A stretch of 64,000 nt of DNA from Streptomyces sp. R41 (GTDB lineage Bacteria > Actinomycetota > Actinomycetes > Streptomycetales > Streptomycetaceae): NCBI RefSeq assembly GCF_041053055.1, contig NZ_CP163443.1:7857001-7921000 (forward strand), in the 5' to 3' direction. The notes under the pieces are model-generated. The model was not told the DNA's origin and made no database searches. It was given only the letters and a program-made list of their open reading frames with translations. The position numbers were made by a program, and so were the translations under genes. Shown here piece after piece: positions 23,453-32,683 of the stretch; the first letter of the stretch is position 1, and each line of letters begins with the position of its first letter.

Positions 23453-25630
23453 ATGACCAGCACCGACAGGGTCGCCGCCCCGCGCGCGGCCACGGAACCC
23501 ACCGCCTCCGGGGGCTCCCCGCCCGGCCTCCTCGGCCGTCTGGGCCTGTGGTCCGCCGCCCATCTACGGCTGGTCGCGGTGATCTGGCTGGCCCTGGTCG
23601 CGGGGCTCGGCGCGCTCGCCCCCTCGGCGACCTCCGCGCTGGCGGGGGCGGGCTGGCAGGCCGACGGGTCCGACTCCGTCGCCGTACGCGAGCTCGCGCG
23701 GAAGCACTTCGGCGGCAACTCTTCCGCCGCCCTGCAGGTCGTCGTCAAGGCCGACCGGCCGGTCACCGATTCGGCCGTGCAGGACGTCATCGGCGAGGCG
23801 ACCGCGCTGCTGAAGGCCGATCCGGACATCTCCGAAGTCGTCGCCCCGCAGCCCGGGTCCACCATCAGCCGCGACGGCAGGACGGCGATCATCCTGGGCG
23901 GCGCGGGTGCCGGCACCAACGAGATGGTCAAGGCCGCCGAAGCCCTCAAGGACCCGCTGACCGCACTGTCGACCGACGACATCCAGGTGAGCGCCACGGG
24001 CTCCTCCATGATGTGGAGCGACTTCAACACCGCCAGCCATGACGCGATGATGAAGTCCGAGATGCTGTCCTGGCCGGTCACGCTCGGCATCCTCGTGCTG
24101 GCCTTCGGCACACTGGTCGCCGCCGGACTCCCGCTCCTGCTCACCGTGGCGGGACTCGCCGCCTCCGCCGGGACTCTCGTCCTGCTCGATCACGTCACGC
24201 CCGTGTCGATCTGGGCGATGAACTTCGCGATGATGTTCGCCCTCGCGCTGGGCATCGACTACGCGCTGTTCCTCGTCGTACGTTTCCGGGCTGCCCTCGC
24301 CCGGCACGGCGACGCCCGGCGGGCGGTGGGCGAGACGATGGACACCGCGGGCAAGGCCGTCCTGCTCTCCGGGGTCACGGTCGTGGCCAGTCTCGGGGTC
24401 GTCCTGCTCGTGCCCTCGCCGGCCTTCCGGACCATGGCGCTGGGCATCATGCTCGCCGTCGCCTTCGTCCTGGCCGCCACCCTCACCCTGCTGCCCGCCG
24501 TGCTCGGCAAGCTCGGCACCAAGGTCAACTCCGGTGCTTTGCCCTGGCGTCGGGGCAAGACCGAACCCGTCGGCGGGTCACCGCGCTTCGGCTCCTGGGG
24601 CGAACGGCTGTGGGCCCACCCGCTGCGGTACGGCATCCCCGCCCTGGTCGTGCTCGTGACGCTGGCCGTGCCGATCGTCGGCCTGAAGGTCGCCATGCCG
24701 TCCATCGACGTCGTACCGGACGACTCCTCCTCGCACGCCGGCTACACCGCCGTACAGGAGGCGTTCGGCGACGGCGCGGCCGGCACGCTGCAGATCATCG
24801 CCCCCGCCTCCGAGAGCGAGTCCACCACCGCCGTACTGAAGGACAACCCCGGCATCGCTGCCGTGATGCCCGCCCAGAGCGCGACGGACGACTCCGGGCT
24901 CGTCCTCATCCAGGCGATCCCCACGGTGGACCCCTCGGACGCCGCCCTCTCCACCACCGTCGAGCAACTCCGCGACGACCTGCCGGACCGGGCCCTGGTC
25001 GGTGGTGCCGCGGTGGAGAACCTCGACCTGCAGAGTGTTCTGGACGAGAAGACCCCTCTCGTCATCGGCACGATTCTCGCTCTGGGGTTCCTGCTGCTGC
25101 TCGTCGCGCTGCAGGCCCCTCTGGTCGCACTGCTCGGGACCGTCACCAACCTGCTCGCGACGGGGGCCGCCTTCGGTGCCGCCCGGCTGATCTTCCAGGA
25201 CGGGCACGGCGCGAGCCTGCTCGGTTTCACCCCGCAGGGGTTCATGGACGGCTGGGGACCGGTCTTCTTCTTCGCCATGATCTTCGCGATCGCCATGGAC
25301 TACACGGTCTTCCTGCTGTCCTCGGCGAAGGAGCAGTACGAAAGGACCGGCGACCCACGCAAGGCCATGGTGGGCGCGCTGGCCCACTCCGGGCGCGTCA
25401 TCTTCGCCGCGGCGGCCGTCATGGTCGCCGTCTTCTTCACCTTCGCGCTGTCGGGGCCGCTGCCGCCCAAGGAGATGGGCATCATCCTCGGCCTGGTGGT
25501 GCTCCTGGACGCCGCCCTGGTACGGCTCGTGCTGCTGCCCGTCCTGCTCCGTCTGACCGGGCGCGCCGCCTGGTGGACCCCCGCGTGGCTGCACAAGGTG
25601 CTGCCCGACATCACGTTCTCGCACGACTGA
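23453..25630 (+). CDS. MMPL family transporter in CstR-like regulon
   Basis: ATG 23453 with AAGGAG 6 bases upstream fixes the start; 725 residues. After a short cytoplasmic segment and a first helix there is an extracytoplasmic domain (about 65-200), then helices with GIDYALFLVVRFRAAL; the second half repeats the plan with AMDYTVFLLSSAKEQYE. The conserved Asp-Tyr pairs are the proton relay. It differs from the MMPL protein at 7165 in lacking a long basic loop. Operator sites place it under the CsoR-family repressor at 25741. Its cargo is unknown; export of a sulfur compound or metal-thiol conjugate is a guess. Confidence 0.9.
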   Translation: MTSTDRVAAPRAATEPTASGGSPPGLLGRLGLWSAAHLRLVAVIWLALVAGLGALAPSATSALAGAGWQADGSDSVAVRELARKHFGGNSSAALQVVVKADRPVTDSAVQDVIGEATALLKADPDISEVVAPQPGSTISRDGRTAIILGGAGAGTNEMVKAAEALKDPLTALSTDDIQVSATGSSMMWSDFNTASHDAMMKSEMLSWPVTLGILVLAFGTLVAAGLPLLLTVAGLAASAGTLVLLDHVTPVSIWAMNFAMMFALALGIDYALFLVVRFRAALARHGDARRAVGETMDTAGKAVLLSGVTVVASLGVVLLVPSPAFRTMALGIMLAVAFVLAATLTLLPAVLGKLGTKVNSGALPWRRGKTEPVGGSPRFGSWGERLWAHPLRYGIPALVVLVTLAVPIVGLKVAMPSIDVVPDDSSSHAGYTAVQEAFGDGAAGTLQIIAPASESESTTAVLKDNPGIAAVMPAQSATDDSGLVLIQAIPTVDPSDAALSTTVEQLRDDLPDRALVGGAAVENLDLQSVLDEKTPLVIGTILALGFLLLLVALQAPLVALLGTVTNLLATGAAFGAARLIFQDGHGASLLGFTPQGFMDGWGPVFFFAMIFAIAMDYTVFLLSSAKEQYERTGDPRKAMVGALAHSGRVIFAAAAVMVAVFFTFALSGPLPPKEMGIILGLVVLLDAALVRLVLLPVLLRLTGRAAWWTPAWLHKVLPDITFSHD

Positions 25631-25656
25631 CCCGGCTCCACGGATCACCCCGATGA

Positions 25657-26013
<357 letters not shown>

Positions 26014-26346
26014 GAGCCTGCGCCTGTCGGCCGAAGTACGACCTCGTCCAACCCGGCGCCGACTGAGGCGAGCGCGAGCCGCGGTGGAAAAAATGCCTGA
26101 GTATGCCCAGGGTGTTCGCTGTACGTTGTGCAGGCGCGCCGAAGAAGGGGCGCCGCGCGGGGGGCTGACCGCGGCGCGGCGTACGCACCGCTACGAGGGC
26201 GAGGAAGCGCCTGGAGCAGTGATCGCCCGGGCGCGTTCTCCCTTCGCTGTGGTTCACCGGTTCCCGGTGTGTGTGCACGCGATGTGCACGGCGTTGCCGC
26301 ACGGCATGTATCCACAGCTCAGAAGACGTTTCGAGGCAGACCCACT
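26014..26346 (+). other. 333-bp intergenic region before hen1
   Basis: An ORF from about 26093 (MPEYAQGVRCTLCRRAEEG...) has CxxC but no good ribosome site, atypical composition and runs into hen1. I see no firm gene, hairpin or operator here; it should hold the promoter of the hen1-pnkp operon. Confidence 0.5.
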
Positions 26347-27810
26347 GTGTTCCTGACGATCAGTACCACCGGTACCCCGGAGCGCCCCGCGACCGACCTC
26401 GGCTTTCTGCTGCACAAGCACCCCGACAAGGCGCAGGCGTTCTCGACCTCCTACGGTACGGCGCACGTCCTCTACCCAGAGGCGTCCGTCGAGCGGTGCA
26501 CGGCCGCGCTGCTGCTCGAGGTCGACGCGGTGGCGCTGGTCCGGCGCGGCAAGGGCAAGGGCCGCGGCGGGGCGCCCGACGCCGCGCTCGCGCAGTACGT
26601 CAACGACCGGCCGTACGCGGCCTCCTCCCTGCTCGCCGTGGCGCTGAGCGCCGTGTTCTCCAGCGCGATGAAGGGCCAGTGCACCGCGAGGCCCGAACTG
26701 CCGGAGCGGACCAGGCCGCTGCGGATCGAGGTGCCCGCGCTGCCCGCCCGCGGCGGCGCCGACCTCGTGCGGGCGCTGTTCGAACCGCTCGGATGGACGG
26801 TGACGGCCGAGGCAGTGGCGCTGGACAGCGAGTTCCCGGAGTGGGGCGACTCGCGCTACGTGCGCCTCGTGCTGGAGTCCGCGGACCGCACGCTCGCCGA
26901 GGCCCTGCGCCACCTCTACGTGCTCCTCCCGGTGCTCGACGACGCCAAGCACTACTGGGTGTCGTCCGACGAGGTCGACAAGCTGCTGCGGGCCGGTGAG
27001 GGCTGGCTGCCGGACCACCCGGAGCAGAAGCTGATCACCAGCCGGTATCTCTCGCGCCGCTGGTCGCTGACCCGCGAGGCGATGGAGCGACTGGAGCTCG
27101 TACGGCTGGCCGAGGCCGACGACACCGAGGTCGAGGAGATCGACAACGCGGTCGACGAGGAGACGGACACCGAGGAGAAGCCGGTGCCGCTCGCCGTGCA
27201 GCGGCGGGACGCGATCCTCGCCGCGCTGCAGGCGTCCGGCGCGGGCCGTGTCCTCGATCTCGGCTGCGGACAGGGCCAGTTGGTGCAGGCGCTGCTCAAG
27301 GACACGAGGTTCACCGAGATCGTCGGTGTCGACGTGTCGATGCGCGCGCTCACCATCGCTTCGCGGCGGCTCAAGCTGGACCGCATGGGCGAGCGGCAGG
27401 CATCGCGCGTACAGCTCTTCCAGGGCTCGCTCGCCTACACCGACAAGCGCCTCAAGGGGTACGACGCCGCCGTGCTCAGCGAGGTCGTCGAGCACCTCGA
27501 CCTGCCCCGGCTGCCGGCCCTGGAGTACGCGGTGTTCGGCTCCGCCCGCCCCAGGACGGTCCTCGTGACGACGCCGAACGTCGAGTACAACGTCCGCTGG
27601 GAGACCCTCCCGGCCGGACACTCCCGGCACGGCGACCACCGCTTCGAATGGACGCGGGAGGAGTTCCGGAGCTGGGCGGGGACGGTCGCCGAACGGCACG
27701 GGTACGACGTGGAGTTCACGCCCGTCGGACCCGAAGACCCCGAGGTGGGCCCGCCCACGCAGATGGCCACTTTCACACTCACCACCCCGAAGGAGGAGAA
27801 GGCCGCATGA
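26347..27810 (+). CDS. hen1: Hen1, 3'-terminal RNA ribose 2'-O-methyltransferase
   Basis: GTG 26347, 487 residues; the ribosome site is weak. The N-terminal half (MFLTISTTGTPERPATDLGF, YVNDRPYAASSLLAVALS) is the Hen1 N-terminal domain that activates Pnkp ligation. An acidic linker (EVEEIDNAVDEETDTEE) leads to the methyltransferase domain with motif I VLDLGCGQGQLVQAL and the metal site EVVEHLD plus HGDHRFEWTREEF. Bacterial Hen1 adds a 2'-O-methyl group to the 3' end at the break before sealing, so the repaired tRNA resists the same toxin. It overlaps pnkp by ATGA. Confidence 0.95.
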   Translation: MFLTISTTGTPERPATDLGFLLHKHPDKAQAFSTSYGTAHVLYPEASVERCTAALLLEVDAVALVRRGKGKGRGGAPDAALAQYVNDRPYAASSLLAVALSAVFSSAMKGQCTARPELPERTRPLRIEVPALPARGGADLVRALFEPLGWTVTAEAVALDSEFPEWGDSRYVRLVLESADRTLAEALRHLYVLLPVLDDAKHYWVSSDEVDKLLRAGEGWLPDHPEQKLITSRYLSRRWSLTREAMERLELVRLAEADDTEVEEIDNAVDEETDTEEKPVPLAVQRRDAILAALQASGAGRVLDLGCGQGQLVQALLKDTRFTEIVGVDVSMRALTIASRRLKLDRMGERQASRVQLFQGSLAYTDKRLKGYDAAVLSEVVEHLDLPRLPALEYAVFGSARPRTVLVTTPNVEYNVRWETLPAGHSRHGDHRFEWTREEFRSWAGTVAERHGYDVEFTPVGPEDPEVGPPTQMATFTLTTPKEEKAA

Positions 27811-30353
27811 CGAACGAGACGCACGCCAAGGCGCGCACCCTGCCCGTGACCGACCTTTCCCTCGTGGTGCTGATCGGCGCGTCCGGCTCGGGCAAGTCCA
27901 CCTTCGCCCGCAAGCACTTCAAGCCGACCGAGGTGATCTCGTCCGACTTCTGCCGCGGCCTGGTCGCCGACGACGAGAACGACCAGAGCGTCAGCAAAGA
28001 CGCCTTCGACGTACTGCACTACATCGCGGGCAAGCGGCTCGCGGCGGGCCGGCGAACGGTCGTGGATGCCACCAGCGTTCAGCAGGAGAGCCGCCGCCAG
28101 CTGATCGAACTCGCCAAGAAGTACGACGTGTTGCCCATCGCGATCGTGCTGGACGTGCCGGAGGAGGTGTGCGCCGAGCGCAACGCCGCCCGCACCGACC
28201 GCGCCGACATGCCGCGCCGCGTCATCCAGCGCCACATCCGCGAACTCCGCCGCTCCCTGCGGCACTTGGAGCGCGAGGGGTTCAGAAAGGTGCACGTCCT
28301 GCGGGGCGTGGAGGAGATCGAGAGCGCCGAGGTCAGGACCGAGAAGCGGTTCAACGACCTGACGCACCTCACCGGTCCCTTCGACATCATCGGCGACATC
28401 CACGGCTGCGCCTCGGAGCTGGAGACCCTGCTCGGCAAGCTCGGTTACGTGGACGGGGCGCACCCGCAGGGCCGTACGGCCGTCTTCGTCGGCGACCTCG
28501 TCGACCGCGGCCCGGACACCCCGGGCGTACTGCGCCGGGTGATGTCCATGGTCGGCTCGGGCAACGCCCTGTGCGTGCCGGGCAACCACGAGAACAAGTA
28601 CGGGCGTTACCTCAAGGGCCGCAAGGTCCAGCACACGCACGGCCTCGCCGAGACGATCGAGCAGATGGACGGGGAGAGCGAGGAGTTCAAGCAGCAGGTG
28701 CGGGAGTTCCTCGACGGACTCGTCAGTCACTACGTGCTCGACGGGGGCAAGCTCGTCGTCTGCCACGCCGGTCTGCCCGAGAAGTACCACGGGCGGACCT
28801 CAGGGCGGGTGCGCTCGCACGCGCTGTACGGCGACACGACCGGCGAGACGGACGAGTTCGGGCTGCCGGTGCGCTATCCGTGGGCGGAGGAGTACCGGGG
28901 CCGCGCGGCCGTCGTCTACGGTCACACCCCGGTCCCGACGGCCACCTGGCTGAACAACACCATCTGCCTCGACACCGGTGCCGTCTTCGGCGGCAAGCTC
29001 ACCGCGCTGCGCTGGCCGGAGCGCGAGCTCGTCGACGTACCGGCCGAGCAGGTCTGGTACGAGCCGACGAAGCCGCTCGCCTCCGAGGCGCCCGGCGGCC
29101 ACGAGGGGCGGCCGCTCGACCTCGCGGACGTGCACGGCCGGCGGGTCGTCGAGACGCGGCACGCCGGACGCGTGTCCGTCCGCGAGGAGAACGCGGCGGC
29201 GGCCCTGGAGGTCATGAGCCGCTTCGCCGTGGACCCGCGGCTGCTGCCGTACCTGCCGCCGACCATGGCACCGACCGCGACCTCGCACATCGAGGGCTAC
29301 TTGGAGCACCCCGCCGAAGCCTTCGCGCAGTACAAGGAGGACGGGGTCGCCCGGGTCGTGTGCGAGGAGAAGCACATGGGCTCGCGGGCGGTGGCGCTGG
29401 TCTGCCGGGACGCGGGAGTGGCGCGCGAGCGCTTCGGTGTGGACGGTCCCACGGGGTCGCTCTACACCCGCACCGGCCGTCCCTTCTTCGACGACGCCGC
29501 CGTCACCGAGGAGATCCTCGGCCGGCTGCGCGCCGCCGCGACCGAGGCGGGACTGTGGAAGGAACTCGAGACCGACTGGCTGCTGCTGGACGCCGAGTTG
29601 CTGCCGTGGTCGCTGAAGGCGTCCGGGCTGCTGCGCAGTCAGTACGCGGCGGTCGGTGCCGCGTCCGGAGCCGTGTTCCCGGGGGCGCTCGCCGCGCTCG
29701 AAGGGGCGGCGGAGCGCGGGGTCGACGTACGGGACCTGCTGGCGCGGCAGCGTGAACGCGCCGCGGACGCCGAGGCGTTCACGGACGCCTACCGGCGCTA
29801 CTGCTGGACCACGGAGGGCCTGGACGGTGTCCGACTGGCACCTTTCCAGATCCTCGCCGTCCAGGGCCGGAGCCTCGCCGCCCTTCCGCACGACGAACAG
29901 CTCGCGCTGATCGACCGGCTCGTGGAGCACGACGGGAGCGGCCTGCTGCAGACCACCCGGCGGCTCTTCGTCGACATCGGTGACCCCGAGTCGGTGCGGG
30001 CCGGCGTCGACTGGTGGCTGGAGATGACGGGCCGCGGGGGCGAGGGCATGGTCGTCAAGCCGGTCGGCGCGGTGGTGCGCGGTCCGCAGGGGCGTCTTGT
30101 GCAGCCCGGCATCAAGTGCCGGGGGCGTGAGTACCTGCGGATCATCTACGGCCCGGAATACACGCGTCCCGAGAACCTCGCGCGGCTGCGGGGGCGGTTC
30201 CTGAACCACAAGCGGTCGCTTGCGATTCGGGAGTACGCGCTGGGGCTCGAAGCGCTGGACCGGCTCGCGGAGGGCGAGCCGTTGTGGCGGGTGCACGAGG
30301 CCGTGTTCGGGGTACTGGCGCTGGAATCGGAGCCGGTGGACCCGAGGCTGTGA
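27807..30353 (+). CDS. pnkp: Pnkp, polynucleotide kinase-phosphatase and RNA ligase
   Basis: ATG 27807 overlaps the hen1 stop; 848 residues. Three domains are visible: 5'-kinase (about 1-175) with P-loop GASGSGKST at 24-32 and DATSVQ; 2',3'-phosphatase (about 185-430) of the calcineurin type with GDIHGC, GDLVDRGP, GNHE and YGHTP; and adenylyltransferase/ligase (about 455-848) with nucleotidyl Lys522 in EEKHMGSRA and EGMVVKP. Together they heal and seal broken RNA ends, the ligase acting with Hen1. Length and order match characterised bacterial Pnkp. A large hairpin ends the operon. Confidence 0.96.
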   Translation: MTNETHAKARTLPVTDLSLVVLIGASGSGKSTFARKHFKPTEVISSDFCRGLVADDENDQSVSKDAFDVLHYIAGKRLAAGRRTVVDATSVQQESRRQLIELAKKYDVLPIAIVLDVPEEVCAERNAARTDRADMPRRVIQRHIRELRRSLRHLEREGFRKVHVLRGVEEIESAEVRTEKRFNDLTHLTGPFDIIGDIHGCASELETLLGKLGYVDGAHPQGRTAVFVGDLVDRGPDTPGVLRRVMSMVGSGNALCVPGNHENKYGRYLKGRKVQHTHGLAETIEQMDGESEEFKQQVREFLDGLVSHYVLDGGKLVVCHAGLPEKYHGRTSGRVRSHALYGDTTGETDEFGLPVRYPWAEEYRGRAAVVYGHTPVPTATWLNNTICLDTGAVFGGKLTALRWPERELVDVPAEQVWYEPTKPLASEAPGGHEGRPLDLADVHGRRVVETRHAGRVSVREENAAAALEVMSRFAVDPRLLPYLPPTMAPTATSHIEGYLEHPAEAFAQYKEDGVARVVCEEKHMGSRAVALVCRDAGVARERFGVDGPTGSLYTRTGRPFFDDAAVTEEILGRLRAAATEAGLWKELETDWLLLDAELLPWSLKASGLLRSQYAAVGAASGAVFPGALAALEGAAERGVDVRDLLARQRERAADAEAFTDAYRRYCWTTEGLDGVRLAPFQILAVQGRSLAALPHDEQLALIDRLVEHDGSGLLQTTRRLFVDIGDPESVRAGVDWWLEMTGRGGEGMVVKPVGAVVRGPQGRLVQPGIKCRGREYLRIIYGPEYTRPENLARLRGRFLNHKRSLAIREYALGLEALDRLAEGEPLWRVHEAVFGVLALESEPVDPRL

Positions 30354-30354
30354 G

Positions 30355-30537
30355 TTTTTTCGCCCCCTCCGCCCCTACCCGTCCCGTCCCTGGGGGCTGC
30401 GCCCCCAGACCCCCGCTCAAAAGAGATTGCGCAGTTCCCCGCGCCCCTAAAGGGGCGCGGGGAACTGCGCGAGCAACCCCCACGCAGCCGCAGCCGAAAG
30501 GCTGGTCGGGACGGGTAGGGGCGGAGGGGGCGAAAAA
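30355..30537. terminator. large bidirectional terminator / dispersed repeat with 31-bp arms
   Basis: The left arm 30355-30386 (TTTTTT then a C-rich 26-mer) is perfectly complementary to 30507-30537 (ending in AAAAA), 31 bp in all. Two hairpins nest inside: CTGGGGG-CTGCG-CCCCCAG at 30390-30408 and a perfect 20-bp stem with a 2-base loop at 30429-30470. It lies between convergent genes, with U-tracts for both strands. A degenerate copy is at 19525-19651. Confidence 0.85.
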
Positions 30538-30547
30538 CCCACCCCCG

Positions 30548-31441
30548 TCACCCCACCAACCGCAACCGCACCCCCCCCACCCCCACCCGCACCGTCTGCC
30601 CCCACACCAGCTCCACCGCGTCCCCCTCCATCCCGTCCCCGAAGGCGATGAGCCGGTCCGACTCGACGGTGAGGGACAGCCGGGCGGAGGAGGCGAGTAC
30701 GCCGGCCACGAGGGACGTTCCGGTGGCAGGCGACGGCCAGGCCTCGCGGACGAACCAGAGGAGGCGTTCGTCCGTGGGACCCGGCAGCGGCAGTGCGGCT
30801 CCCCGCTCCTGCCACACGGAGCGGAGCCAGCCGCTGGCCCCCGTCCCGGTGCCGACCAGGACCCCGGAGGAGGCCTGGGGCTCGACGGCACCCCCGTACT
30901 CGTCGAGCCCCAGCCGATAGCGGGCCGTCTGATGGCCCGCGGCTCCGAGGTAGATCTCGTTGAGCGCGACCAGCCGTTGCGTGTCGTCCGCGACCGCCTC
31001 GACCATGGTCAGCTCGTCGGCCCGGCCCCCGTGCGCCGCGGCGAGCAGCGCGCCCGCGTCCTTGGGGCGGTGCCGCACCAGCACCCCCGGGTTGCGCCCG
31101 GGATCGGTGTCGATGCCCACCACCGGCTGCCCCGTCAGGTACTTGGCCACGTTCGCGACCAGCCCGTCCTGCCCGACCACGACCACGACGTCCTCCGGCG
31201 CGAACAGGAAACGGTCCAAATCCGCGCGCTCCACCCGTGCCTGACGCCAGGTCAGCGGCACCGCCGACACCACCTCGGCCAGTGCCTCCCGCGCCCGCCG
31301 GTGCCGCTCGGCCACCTCCTCGATGTCCCGCCCCCGGGAGGAGAGGAAGAACGCCGCCTGTCCGTGCGTGCCGTGCCGGGCCACCAACTCCTCGTACTCC
31401 GTGGTGCGATGGACGAGGACGACCCGCGGGGCGAGACTCAC
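30548..31441 (-). CDS. divergent NAD-kinase-like protein
   Basis: GTG 31441 overlaps the SPFH stop (GTGA); 297 residues. The plan is that of ATP-NAD kinases: a Rossmann half with the diagnostic GGDGT motif changed to GQDGL (90-94), then NEIYLG at 161-166 and a beta-sandwich half with SSGVLVGTGTGASGW (191-205), where NAD kinases have DG-(LV)-STPTGSTAY. The second Gly of GGDG binds the phosphate loop, so activity or nucleotide choice may have changed. It is coupled to the SPFH gene, which suggests a shared process. Confidence 0.75.
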   Translation of the reverse strand: MSLAPRVVLVHRTTEYEELVARHGTHGQAAFFLSSRGRDIEEVAERHRRAREALAEVVSAVPLTWRQARVERADLDRFLFAPEDVVVVVGQDGLVANVAKYLTGQPVVGIDTDPGRNPGVLVRHRPKDAGALLAAAHGGRADELTMVEAVADDTQRLVALNEIYLGAAGHQTARYRLGLDEYGGAVEPQASSGVLVGTGTGASGWLRSVWQERGAALPLPGPTDERLLWFVREAWPSPATGTSLVAGVLASSARLSLTVESDRLIAFGDGMEGDAVELVWGQTVRVGVGGVRLRLVG

Positions 31442-32520
31442 GCCGGTTCCCCGGAGGCAGCTCCATTGCCCAGCTTGGCGAGCAGGCCCGTCAGGACGTC
31501 CGGCGACACCGTCACGCTCTCGATCCGCGGCAGGTTCTCCGCCAGCCGCGTGCCCGTCAGGGCGTGCAGTGTGGTGACGTCCACGTCCCCGTGGACCCGT
31601 AGCCAGGCGGCCTGCGCCTCGGCCCGCGCCGCACCCACCTCGCGCGCGGCCTGCGCCTTTGCCCCGGCGAGCCGCACCTTGCTGGTGGCCTCCGCCTCGG
31701 CGAGGCGCAGCGACCGGGTGGCCTCCGCCTCCGCGAGGCGGACCGTGCGCGCCGCCTCCGCCCCGGCGCGCACGGCGTCCGCCGCCGCGTGCTCCTCCGC
31801 CTCGCGCCGAGCGTTCGTGCCGCGCTGGTCGACCAACTGCTCCTCGCGCCGGGCCAGTTCGATCTGACTGGCGAGTTCGTTCTCGGCGATGGCGCGCTCC
31901 CGCTCGACGGCGACGGCACGGCGCTCGTACGTCGCCTTGTCCGCGTCCTGCTGGATCTGCTCGCGGGCGGGGGTGCGCAGCGCCCGCTCCACCTCGGGCT
32001 CCGGGCGCAGCGCGACGACCCGTACGGCCACCATCTCGATCCCCGTCGCGGGCAGCCGGGGCTCGGCGGCGAGCCCGCCCGCGATCCGTTCCCGTACCGC
32101 CGCGACCCCGTCGACCAGGGCGGCCGCCAGCGACGTACGGGCCAGGACGTCCAGTGCGTGCTGCTGGGCCGTCTCGGTCAGCAGGGTCGAGAGCTGCTCC
32201 AGGGGAGCGCCGCGCCAGGCGCCCGTGTCGGGGTCGATGGAGAAGTCCAGGCGCGCGGCCGCGATCGCCGGATCGCTGATGCGGTACGTGACCGTCGCCT
32301 GCACCGCGACGTCCTGGAAGTCGGACGTACGGGCGTGGAACGTCATCGCCAACTCGCGGTCGTCGACCGGGACTTCGGACAGCGCGGCGGTAAGAGAGCG
32401 GTACCAGAAGCTGAGTCCGGGGCCGTCGTGCACCAGGCGGCCGGAGCGATGGTGCCGGACGTGGGCGGTCGGCGCCCCGCGTAGATGGCGCCAGCCGAGA
32501 CGCCGGGTGATGTCGGCCAT
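31438..32520 (-). CDS. SPFH/band 7 domain protein
   Basis: ATG 32520 after GAGGGGG; 360 residues. Residues about 15-190 form an SPFH/prohibitin domain (FQDVAVQATVTYRISDP, ARTSLAAALVDGVAAV, VRVVALRPEPEVERAL). It is followed by a long coiled coil rich in Ala/Glu/Arg with heptads (EAEATRSLRLAEAEATSKVRL) and a short C-terminal domain (TRLAENLPRIESVTVSPDVL). No N-terminal membrane helix is seen, unlike flotillins. SPFH proteins form large rings or cages at membranes. Coupling to a NAD-kinase-like gene is its strongest clue; the function is unknown. Confidence 0.85.
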   Translation of the reverse strand: MADITRRLGWRHLRGAPTAHVRHHRSGRLVHDGPGLSFWYRSLTAALSEVPVDDRELAMTFHARTSDFQDVAVQATVTYRISDPAIAAARLDFSIDPDTGAWRGAPLEQLSTLLTETAQQHALDVLARTSLAAALVDGVAAVRERIAGGLAAEPRLPATGIEMVAVRVVALRPEPEVERALRTPAREQIQQDADKATYERRAVAVERERAIAENELASQIELARREEQLVDQRGTNARREAEEHAAADAVRAGAEAARTVRLAEAEATRSLRLAEAEATSKVRLAGAKAQAAREVGAARAEAQAAWLRVHGDVDVTTLHALTGTRLAENLPRIESVTVSPDVLTGLLAKLGNGAASGEPA

Positions 32521-32580
32521 GAGTACCCCCTCGTCGCCGGGCGGCCCCGGCGACCCCTCGTTCATCCTTGTCGTCAGTAA

Positions 32581-32610
32581 GACGATAATGGCGAGCCCAC
32601 TTATCGTCAA
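32581..32610 (-). promoter_or_regulatory. sigma-70-type promoter inside a palindrome, for SPFH operon
   Basis: On the minus strand TTGACG (32610-32605) and TATCGT (32587-32582) are 17 bp apart. They are embedded in the inverted repeat GACGATAA-n12-TTATCGTC (32581-32608), so a dimeric repressor binding there would cover both hexamers. The transcript would begin near 32575, about 55 bases before the SPFH ATG. Confidence 0.55.
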
Positions 32611-32683
32611 GGGGACGAAATGAAAGCGGTGCAGGTCCGGCGATCCGCGGGTGAACAGGCGTCCGGATGGTCAGGATGGAGGC

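Noticed and set aside
26093..26356. Small ORF before hen1 with a CxxC motif
   Set aside because: No ribosome site, runs into hen1 out of frame and has no recognisable features.
28800..30296. Long minus-strand frames opposite hen1 and pnkp
   Set aside because: Shadows of high-GC codon bias; both Hen1 and Pnkp have full motif sets on the plus strand.
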